Source: Acidimicrobiaceae bacterium
GTDB lineage: Bacteria > Actinomycetota > Acidimicrobiia > Acidimicrobiales > Salinilacustritrichaceae
NCBI GenBank assembly: GCA_003476595.1
Contig: DMTU01000114.1
Coordinates: 20,867-29,391, forward strand
Direction of reading: 5' to 3'
DNA: 8,525 nt
A program made the position numbers and the translations under genes. The notes under the pieces are model-generated. The model was not told the origin of the DNA, ran no database searches, and saw only the letters and a program-made list of their open reading frames with translations. This document shows positions 1 to 5,527 of this stretch, piece by piece; the stretch's first letter is position 1; each line of letters starts with the position of its first letter.

Positions 1-1283
1 ACGACGGCCACTACTTCTGGGACACCGAGGTCTACGTCCTGCCCTGCCTCGCCTACACCAGCCCCGAGGTCGCCCGGAAGCTGCTCCGCTTCCGGTGGAA
101 GATGCTCGGTGCCGCGCGGGCGCGGGCCACGGAGCTGAGCCAGGTCGGGGCGCTCTACCCGTGGCGCACGATCAACGGCGAGGAGGCCTCCGCCTACTAC
201 GCAGCCGGCACCGCGCAGTACCACATCAACGCGGCGGTCGCCTACGCCCTGGAGCGCTACCTCAACGCCACCGCGGACGTGGACTTCCTCGTCCACGAGG
301 GGGCCGAGATCCTGGTCGAGACGGCCCGGCTGTGGGCCGACCTGGGCTTCTACGAGCACAACGGCAACGGCCGGTCCGGTGCGGTCGACGGGCGGTTCCG
401 GATCCACGGCGTCACCGGCCCGGACGAGTACACGACCGTCGTGAACGACAACCTGTACACGAACGTCATGGCCCGCTTCAACCTCCGGTACGCGGCGTGG
501 ACCTACGACTTCCTGGCCGAGTGGAGCCCGGAGGACCTCGAGGCGCTGCAGCGGCGCACCGGCGTCTCCGACGAGGAGGTCGAGGGCTGGCACCGGGCCG
601 CCGAGGCCATGTACCTGCCCTACGACGAGGAGCTGGGCATCCACCCCCAGGACGAGAGCTTCCTCGACCGGGAGCCGTGGGACTTCGACGGCACGCCGCC
701 CGAGAAGTACCCGCTGCTGCTCCACTACCACCCGCTCGTGATCTACCGGTTCCAGATCCTCAAGCAGGCCGACGTGGTGCTGGCCATGCACCTGCGAGGC
801 CAGCAGTTCTCGCGGGAGCAGAAGCGCCGCAACTTCGAGTACTACGACCCGATCACCACCGGCGACTCGTCCCTGTCGGCCTGCGTGCAGTCGATCGTCG
901 CCGCCGAGGTGGGTCACGAGGGCCTGGCCTTCGACTACTTCAAGCAGTCGCTCTACCTCGACCTGGCCGACACCCACGGCAACACCGCCGACGGGGTGCA
1001 CATCGCCAACGCCGGCGGGGTGTGGGCCGCCCTCGTCCACGGGTTCAGCGGCATGTCCGACAACGGCGAGCACGTGCGCTTCGCCCCCCGGCTGCCGCTG
1101 GAGTGGACGTCGATGTCGTACCGGCTGCAACGCCACGGCTGCCAGCTCCTGGTGACGATGGACCAGGACGGTTGCACCGTGCTCGTCGAGTCCGGCGAGG
1201 CCGTGCCCGTGCTCACCGCCGACGGGGTCGTCGACGTCGTGTCGGGCGACTCGGTGCGGATCCGCCGCGACGACTTCACCTAG
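1..1283 (+). CDS. GH65 family glycoside phosphorylase (3' part; maltose/trehalose/kojibiose phosphorylase-like)
   Basis: The start lies left of the window. The frame is open from base 3 and gives 426 visible residues ending in TAG. Visible residues 1-9 read DGHYFWDTE, the conserved sugar-binding block near the start of the GH65 catalytic (alpha/alpha)6 barrel. The motif HGVTGPDEYT follows, and its Glu (codon 426-428) matches the GH65 general acid. Further on are KQADV (about base 762) and HGNTADGVHIANAGG (about 975-1020), whose His (codon 999-1001) lies where family phosphorylases bind phosphate. The last 70 or so residues look like the small C-terminal beta domain. Known members cleave alpha-linked disaccharides such as maltose, trehalose or kojibiose with phosphate in the cytoplasm, releasing beta-glucose 1-phosphate. 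The exact substrate cannot be told from this fragment. The next gene starts four bases after the stop, so the two are probably co-transcribed. I am sure of the family, less sure of phosphorolysis versus hydrolysis. Confidence 0.93.
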   Translation, partial: DGHYFWDTEVYVLPCLAYTSPEVARKLLRFRWKMLGAARARATELSQVGALYPWRTINGEEASAYYAAGTAQYHINAAVAYALERYLNATADVDFLVHEGAEILVETARLWADLGFYEHNGNGRSGAVDGRFRIHGVTGPDEYTTVVNDNLYTNVMARFNLRYAAWTYDFLAEWSPEDLEALQRRTGVSDEEVEGWHRAAEAMYLPYDEELGIHPQDESFLDREPWDFDGTPPEKYPLLLHYHPLVIYRFQILKQADVVLAMHLRGQQFSREQKRRNFEYYDPITTGDSSLSACVQSIVAAEVGHEGLAFDYFKQSLYLDLADTHGNTADGVHIANAGGVWAALVHGFSGMSDNGEHVRFAPRLPLEWTSMSYRLQRHGCQLLVTMDQDGCTVLVESGEAVPVLTADGVVDVVSGDSVRIRRDDFT

Positions 1284-1287
1284 CCCG

Positions 1288-2151
1288 ATGCGCGGCCCGC
1301 TCCCACCCGGGTGGCTGGACGAGCTCGACCTGCACGTCGGCCCGCCCGATGCGTCGATGGGCACCCGGTCCCTCGACCCCGATCGCTGGTTCCTGGTCGA
1401 CGACGAGTGGGAGGCCCAGCGGACCGAGGCCGCCCGACTGCTCGCGTCCGCGCCCGACGAGGTGCTCGTCGGCGACGACGACCCCGCCGTGGGTGCCGCG
1501 GCAGCCGAGCTCGACGACGTCGTGCGCACCTGGCTGGGAAGATTCCGTGGATCCGTACCACCCGTGGTGACGGATCCACGGAATTTCCCGGAGGGGTTGG
1601 CGTCGACCCGGCTCCTGGTGGCCGACGACCTGTGCCTGCTGCTGCCCGGCGAGGGCGGCTGGCGCCTGGCAGCCGGGTGCGTGTGCTTCCCGTCGTGCTG
1701 GCGACCCCGCGACCGCATCGGCGGTCCGCTCGACCGCGTGCACGCGGTCGTGCCGGGCTACCCCGGCGCGCTGGCCGGCCGGGTCGACGGCTTCCTCGGT
1801 CGGCTGCGTCCGGGGCAGGGGGTGTGGCGGCGGAACTGGTTGGTGCACGACGTCGCCGACCTGCACCTGCCCACCTGGGTCGACGACGTCGAGCGTCCGA
1901 CGCCGGTGCCCGAGGGCCGGTGGCTGCGCAGCGAGCGCCAGACGCTCGTGCGCCTGCCGACGGTGGAGGCGGTGGTGTTCACGATCCGCACCCAGCAGGT
2001 GCCGATGGCCGTGCTGGGGGAGCGCCCCGACGTGGCCGGCGATCTCGCCGCGGCGATCCGGGGGTGGAGCCCCGAGCAGCGGGCCTACAAGGGCGCCGCG
2101 GTCGACGAGGCCCTCCTCTCCTGGCTGGAGCGCGTCGCAGACCGCAGCTGA
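1288..2151 (+). CDS. DUF3445 / heme-dependent oxidative N-demethylase (HODM) alpha-subunit-like protein
   Basis: The product is 287 residues. The family pattern is clear: LVADDLCLL (about residues 110-118), AAGCVCFPSCW (128-138), VHAVVPGY (151-158), RRNWLVHD (181-188), LRSERQTLVRLP (213-224) with FTIRT (231-235), and YKGA (267-270) near the end. These match DUF3445 (HODM alpha-subunit-like, PF11927). Characterised members bind heme and take part in oxidative removal of methyl groups from small secondary amines, together with flavin/iron-sulfur partner subunits. No such partners are visible here, so the substrate and electron donor are unknown. The ATG at 1288 lies four bases after the GH65 stop and has no clear Shine-Dalgarno, which suggests translational coupling. 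Residues of roughly 83-101 are encoded by a 54-base palindrome (1536-1589), in the variable linker just before the LVADDL block. The reading frame passes through it intact. The family call is firm; an amine demethylase role is only inferred. Confidence 0.85.
   Translation: MRGPLPPGWLDELDLHVGPPDASMGTRSLDPDRWFLVDDEWEAQRTEAARLLASAPDEVLVGDDDPAVGAAAAELDDVVRTWLGRFRGSVPPVVTDPRNFPEGLASTRLLVADDLCLLLPGEGGWRLAAGCVCFPSCWRPRDRIGGPLDRVHAVVPGYPGALAGRVDGFLGRLRPGQGVWRRNWLVHDVADLHLPTWVDDVERPTPVPEGRWLRSERQTLVRLPTVEAVVFTIRTQQVPMAVLGERPDVAGDLAAAIRGWSPEQRAYKGAAVDEALLSWLERVADRS
1536..1589. repeat. 54-base near-perfect palindrome inside a coding gene
   Basis: Bases 1536-1540 (GGGAA) pair with 1585-1589. Bases 1542-1556 (ATTCCGTGGATCCGT) are the exact reverse complement of 1570-1584. 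Bases 1557-1561 (ACCAC) pair with 1564-1568. Only G1541 and G1569 are unpaired, and the tip is the two bases 1562-1563. That gives 25 base pairs in 54 bases, far beyond chance. The element is exactly 18 codons long and is read through in frame by the HODM-like gene, in a linker that is poorly conserved in the family. It resembles a mobile or dispersed palindromic repeat more than a regulatory site, but a second copy is not visible in this window. Confidence 0.85.
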
Positions 2152-2190
2152 CGCCGTGCCCTTCGTCACCCGTCGGCCCGCTCCGCAGGA

Positions 2191-2236
2191 GCCGACGCCC
2201 GGCGCGGCGAAGCTACTGTTGGACGGCGGCCAACAG
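2191..2236 (+). promoter_or_regulatory. Possible promoter with an overlapping operator-like inverted repeat, upstream of the SCP2 gene
   Basis: This sits in the 119-base gap between the HODM-like gene and the SCP2-like gene. TACTGT at 2214-2219 fits the TANNNT -10 box of actinobacterial promoters. A weak -35 candidate (GCCGAC, 2191-2196) lies 17 bases upstream. A perfect inverted repeat, CTGTTGG (2216-2222) and CCAACAG (2230-2236) with a 7-base spacer, overlaps the -10 box and the expected transcription start. That is a good place for a repressor to act. The regulator is unknown; its sequence does not resemble the palindrome next to tetR. Nothing else is seen in this gap apart from the ribosome binding site. 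Confidence 0.4.
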
Positions 2237-2256
2237 CGGCCCCGCGCACGAGCAAC

Positions 2257-2261
2257 AGGAG
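2257..2261 (+). promoter_or_regulatory. Ribosome binding site of the SCP2-like gene
   Basis: AGGAG lies nine bases before the ATG at 2271. It fixes this start over the upstream in-frame positions. Confidence 0.75.
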
Positions 2262-2270
2262 CGAACACCG

Positions 2271-2657
2271 ATGGCACACGACTTCTTGTCCGACGAGTGG
2301 ATGGACGCGATCGAGGCGCTGCGCCCGGAGGCGCCGGAGCCGCCGGCGGCCACGAAGGACCTGGTGATCAACCTCGTCGTGCCCGACACCCCCTTCGGCG
2401 AGCGCGAGGCCCACATGGCCGGCGGCCAGTTCGAGCGGGGGCTGCACGACTCGGCCCCGACGAAGCTGACCGTGCCCTACGAGGTGGCCAAGAGCGTGTT
2501 CATCGCCGGCGACCAGCAGGCCGCCATGCAGGCGTTCATGTCGGGTCAGATCAAGATCGACGGCGACATGACCAAGCTGATGGCCATGCAGTCGGCCGGT
2601 GCGCCGTCGCCGGAGCAGGTGGCCTTCCAGGAGAAGATCAAGGCCCTCACGGCCTGA
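2271..2657 (+). CDS. SCP2 sterol-binding domain protein, small stand-alone form
   Basis: The product is 128 residues, about the size of a single SCP2 domain with a short N-terminal extension. It has no signal peptide or membrane segment and should be cytoplasmic. The C-terminal half carries the typical SCP2 pattern: AKSVFIAGDQQAAMQAFMSG (about 73-92) followed by IKIDGDMTKLMAMQ (94-107), the strand-helix element closing the hydrophobic pocket. SCP2 domains bind sterols, fatty acyl chains and similar hydrophobic ligands. Bacterial stand-alone copies often sit beside lipid, steroid or terpene catabolic genes. The start is set by AGGAG at 2257. The gene has its own likely promoter and runs toward the tetR gene; the two 3' ends overlap by 11 bases with no terminator between them. 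A link to the catabolic operon is plausible because of the TetR neighbour, but unproven. The ligand is unknown. Confidence 0.85.
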   Translation: MAHDFLSDEWMDAIEALRPEAPEPPAATKDLVINLVVPDTPFGEREAHMAGGQFERGLHDSAPTKLTVPYEVAKSVFIAGDQQAAMQAFMSGQIKIDGDMTKLMAMQSAGAPSPEQVAFQEKIKALTA

Positions 2658-3240
2658 GCTCGGGCAGCACCCGCTCGAGCAGGAGGGGGAGCGCCCGCAC
2701 CAGCACCTCGCGGGCCTGGGCCTCGGTCAGCCGACCGCGGTCCAGCCACTCGCGCATCACCTCCTGCACCAGCCCGCCGTAGCCCCGCACGACGGCCCGC
2801 ACGACCGGCGTGTCGTCGAGGCCGAGGGCCTCGATCGTCTGCTCGGCCAGCACCTCCCGGCTGTCGTCGAGGATCGAGGCGACCTCGTCGTCGCCCACGG
2901 CGGTGGCCCGCAGCCACAGCTCCTGGTTCTCCGAGGCGAAGGCGAGCAGCGCGTCGATGGCCGCCGCCCACGTCGGGTCCTCGCCCGGGGTCGCCGGCGC
3001 GCCGGCCGGCAGCGGGATGCGGGACACGTCACGGACGACCTCGAGGTAGAGGTCGCGCTTGGAGTCGAAGTAGTGGTGCAGCAGGCCCTTGGCGACGCCG
3101 GCGGCCTCGGCGATGTCGGACACCGAGACCTGGCTGTAGGGCCGGCGCAGGAACAGGCCGGTGGCCGCGTCGAGGATCTGACCGCGCCGCGCCTCGTGGT
3201 CCATGCGCACCCGCTTGGGCGCCCCGTCTGCTCCGGCCAT
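2647..3240 (-). CDS. TetR/AcrR family transcriptional regulator
   Basis: The product is 197 residues, normal for a TetR repressor. The N-terminal DNA-binding domain is clear: RRGQILDAATGLFLRRPYSQ (about 18-37), then the helix-turn-helix VSVSDIAEAAGVAKGLLHHYF with SKRDLYLEV after it (38-68). The remaining 130 residues form a helical ligand-binding domain that is not conserved enough to name a ligand. The start is the ATG at 3240. It has no Shine-Dalgarno, but a TACGGT -10-like box sits eight bases upstream, so the message may be leaderless. A second ATG at codon 13 (3204) is a possible alternative. The gene lies downstream of, and in the same direction as, the catabolic operon, and a large palindrome lies just upstream. 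Autoregulation and control of the operon are likely by analogy with the family. The 3' end overlaps the convergent SCP2 gene by 11 bases. Confidence 0.93.
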   Translation of the reverse strand: MAGADGAPKRVRMDHEARRGQILDAATGLFLRRPYSQVSVSDIAEAAGVAKGLLHHYFDSKRDLYLEVVRDVSRIPLPAGAPATPGEDPTWAAAIDALLAFASENQELWLRATAVGDDEVASILDDSREVLAEQTIEALGLDDTPVVRAVVRGYGGLVQEVMREWLDRGRLTEAQAREVLVRALPLLLERVLPELRP

Positions 3241-3248
3241 GGCCGGGC

Positions 3249-3254
3249 ACCGTA
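3249..3254 (-). promoter_or_regulatory. Possible -10 box giving a leaderless tetR transcript
   Basis: On the minus strand these bases read TACGGT, a TANNNT actinobacterial -10 match. The first codon of tetR begins eight bases later, which is the spacing seen for leaderless actinobacterial messages. No ribosome binding site precedes the ATG, which fits. The -35 region would fall inside the neighbouring palindrome, so a protein bound there could block RNA polymerase. Confidence 0.4.
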
Positions 3255-3261
3255 CCCACCG

Positions 3262-3305
3262 TTCTGGCAGCGGCTGCGGAACGCGTTCCGTGGCCGCTGC
3301 CAGAA
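3262..3305. promoter_or_regulatory. 44-base near-palindrome: candidate TetR operator and/or operon terminator hairpin
   Basis: Outer arms of 13 bases, TTCTGGCAGCGGC (3262-3274) and its exact reverse complement (3293-3305), flank a perfect 14-base palindrome CGGAACGCGTTCCG (3277-3290). Two bases on each side (TG and TG) do not pair as DNA. It fills most of the 69-base gap, starting four bases after the amidohydrolase stop and ending 21 bases before the tetR start. The centre has the AAC-NN-GTT form seen in some TetR-family operators, such as those of the KstR type, which supports an operator role. As a minus-strand RNA it forms a strong hairpin with two A/C mismatches but no U tract, so a terminator role is possible but not typical. 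It could also be a dispersed palindromic repeat. Confidence 0.6.
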
Positions 3306-3309
3306 TCCT

Positions 3310-4485
3310 TCAGGCGTCGATGTCGAAGAGCTCCCTGGCGTTGTCGCCGAGGAACCGCCGACGATCGTCGTCGGAGAACATCCCGGCCAGCTCGTTGAGG
3401 TCCTCGACGTACTCGGGCGTGTGGTCGGCGTGGGGGAAGTCGCTGGCCCACAGGAACCGGTCGACGCCGAAGCGCTCGGCCAGGGCGGGGATCGTCCGCT
3501 CGTCGGGATCGCATCTGATCCAGCACTGGCGCCGGAAGTAGTCGCTCGGCTTCTCCTGCAGCGGCACCTTCTCGCCGATGAAGGTGTGGCCATACACGGC
3601 GTCGATGCGGTCGAGCCAGTAGCCGATCCACCCGCCGCCCGACTCGAGCACCAGCACCTTGAGCTCGGGGAAGCGGTCGAAGACGCCGTAGTCGAACAGC
3701 GTGGTGAACTGCTGGCGCACGCCGTCGGAGGCGGTGACCGAGGCGAGCAGCCGGAGCTGCTTGACGTTCTCCCAGGTGCCCATGCGCTGGCCCTTGGTCC
3801 ACTGCGGCTCGAACGTCGGGTGGATGGCGAAGGGGATGCCCGCCTCCTGGGCCACGGCGAAGACCGGGTCGTTGTCCGGGTGGCCGAGGGGCTTGGCGTC
3901 GTGGGTGAAGGGCGCCACGTAGGCACCCTTGGCTCCCTCGCCGATGGCGCGCTCCAGCTCGGCCGCCGCGGCGACGGGGTCGAAGAGCGACAGGTGGGCG
4001 GTGGGGACCAGGCGAGGCGAGTCGGCGCAGAACTCACAGATCCAGCGGTTGTAGGCCGTGGTGTAGGCCTGCGACAGCTCGGGGTCCTTCAGCTCGGCCT
4101 CCCACAGGAGCCCGACGGTGGTGTAGAGGATCGCGGCGTCGAGGTTCTCGGCGTCGAGCACCTCGAGGCGCTGGGCCGGGTCCATGCTGCCGTAGGGCGC
4201 CTCGCGCAGGTAGGTGCGCTCGGGGTCCTTCTGCATGGCGGCCAGGTCGGGCGCGCCCATCGCCCCGAGCGTCGAGGGCATGCCGCGGCGGGCCATCTGC
4301 GACCGCTCGCCGCCGATCTCGAGCTCCTCGAGGCCGTGCTCGTCGGTGCGGATGCGCAGGGCCCGGTCCCGGAACCTCGGATCGATGTAGGTCTCCCACA
4401 GGTCCGAGGGCTCGAGGATGTGCCCGTCGGCGTCGACGGCCCCGTCGTAGGCGATCCGGTGCGTCTCGTGCATCGGCTTGGTCAT
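3310..4485 (-). CDS. Amidohydrolase family protein (COG2159 / amidohydro_2, ACMSD-like fold)
   Basis: The product is 391 residues, a usual length for the actinobacterial members. Near the N-terminus, VDADGHILEPSDLWE (17-31) supplies the metal-binding Asp20 and His22 in place of the HxH of classical amidohydrolases. AIHPTF (220-225) gives a further His222, LESGGGW (280-286) is the strand-end block, and WASDFPHAD (346-354) gives the catalytic Asp349. All fit a metal-dependent TIM barrel of the ACMSD/decarboxylase group. Relatives decarboxylate or hydrolyse aromatic and ring-derived acids, so a late ring or C-C bond step is a reasonable guess; the substrate is unknown. The ATG overlaps the dehydrogenase stop as ATGA, so translation is probably coupled, and this is the last enzyme gene before the palindrome and tetR. 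The family call is firm; the reaction is inferred. Confidence 0.9.
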   Translation of the reverse strand: MTKPMHETHRIAYDGAVDADGHILEPSDLWETYIDPRFRDRALRIRTDEHGLEELEIGGERSQMARRGMPSTLGAMGAPDLAAMQKDPERTYLREAPYGSMDPAQRLEVLDAENLDAAILYTTVGLLWEAELKDPELSQAYTTAYNRWICEFCADSPRLVPTAHLSLFDPVAAAAELERAIGEGAKGAYVAPFTHDAKPLGHPDNDPVFAVAQEAGIPFAIHPTFEPQWTKGQRMGTWENVKQLRLLASVTASDGVRQQFTTLFDYGVFDRFPELKVLVLESGGGWIGYWLDRIDAVYGHTFIGEKVPLQEKPSDYFRRQCWIRCDPDERTIPALAERFGVDRFLWASDFPHADHTPEYVEDLNELAGMFSDDDRRRFLGDNARELFDIDA

Positions 4486-5527
4486 GGGACCACCAGGATC
4501 TTGCAGTGCTCGTCGGGGTCGCCCAGGTCGGCGAAGGCCTGGGGTACGCCGTCGAGGTCCACCTCGGCGGTGATCATCGGGGCCACGTCGATCTCGCCCT
4601 CGGCGATGCTGCGCAGGCTGCCGGCGAACTCCATCGGGTCGTAGCCGAGGCAGAACTGGATGTTCAGCTCCTTGCTGATCCCGAAGAACGGGTTGATGGT
4701 GTCGTGCTCCATGCAGACTCCCACGACGACCACCCGGGACTGGGCCGGCGCGCACCGCAGGATGTCGTCGAGGATGCCCGGCACGCCGATGGCCTCGAAC
4801 ACCACCGGCGCTCGGCCGTTGCCGGCCCGGGACCAGGCCTGCCAGCCGGTCTCCTCGCGGGGGTCGACGATGTCGGTCGCCCCCATCTGCTCGGCCAGCC
4901 GCCGGCGGGCGGGGGAGAAGTCGGCGGCCACGATGGGGCCGACACCCCGCACCGCGAGGGCGGCGATGACCCCAGGCCGACCGGGCCGCAGCCGAGGACG
5001 ATCGCGCCCTCGCCCTGCTCGAGGCGCGCCTTGTTCACGGCGTGCAGCCCGACGGCCATGGGCTCGGTGAGGGCGGCGTGCTGCGCGGGGAGCCCGTTGG
5101 GCACCTCGAGCAGCATCGGAGCGGACAGGAGCATCCGCTCGCCGTAGCCACCCTTCACGGTGTTGCTGTAGACGATCGGGTGGATGCCGTCCATGCCCAT
5201 GAGCACCGGGATGGACGTGACGAGGGACCCGACCGGCGCGGCGGCCTCGGTGTCGGGGCCGACGTCGAGCACCTCGGCGGCGAACTCGTGGCCCATGTAG
5301 ACGTCGCGGTCGAGGTCGACCTCGTCGCCCCCGCCGCCCAGGCTGGGCATCCCCTCGATCTGCTTGCCGAGGTCGAGCATGTCGCCGCCGTGCTTCGCGA
5401 AGTGCAGGTCGGAGCCGCAGATGCCGCAGGCCTTGACCTCCACCAGCACCTGGCCGAAGCCGGGTGTGGGGTCTTCGACGTCGTCTCGGACGAGGATCTG
5501 GCCCTGGTGCAGCACGGCGGCGCGCAT
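4482..5527 (-). pseudogene. Zinc-binding alcohol dehydrogenase (MDR family), split by a one-base frameshift
   Basis: The first part, 5527 down to about 4970, encodes residues 1-186: CGICGSDLH (34-42) with catalytic Cys37, MGHEF (78-82) with His80 and Glu81, TEPMAVGLHAV (154-164) with Glu155, then the NAD(P)-binding GCGPVGLG (179-186). The frame then shifts. The neighbouring frame continues as VIAALAVRGVGPIVAADFSP through to KILVVP and a TGA at 4482. One extra base at the C run 4970-4973 restores a complete 348-residue protein, so this is probably one gene with a sequencing or assembly error; a real mutation or a -1 slip is also possible. The four structural-zinc cysteines of classical ADHs are absent. 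The enzyme should oxidise an alcohol to a ketone or aldehyde with NAD(P). GGAG sits eight bases before the ATG, which overlaps the previous stop as TGATG. Confidence 0.88.

Noticed and set aside
95..1570. A plus-strand open frame of 491 codons overlapping the GH65 gene
   Set aside because: It is one frame off the GH65 gene, is Arg/Pro/Gly-rich, and crosses the GH65 stop into the next gene without any motif.
1276..2277. A minus-strand open frame of 333 codons opposite the HODM-like gene
   Set aside because: No recognisable motif, biased composition, and the plus strand holds a clear DUF3445 protein.
3262..3305. Calling the palindrome a standard Rho-independent terminator
   Set aside because: No U tract follows on the minus-strand transcript and the stem has A/C mismatches in that direction. 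Kept only as an alternative to an operator.
2599..4644. A plus-strand open frame of 681 codons
   Set aside because: It is antisense to tetR, the amidohydrolase and the dehydrogenase end. Its translation is rich in Arg, Gly, Val, Leu and His with no family motif, as expected for the opposite strand of GC-rich genes.
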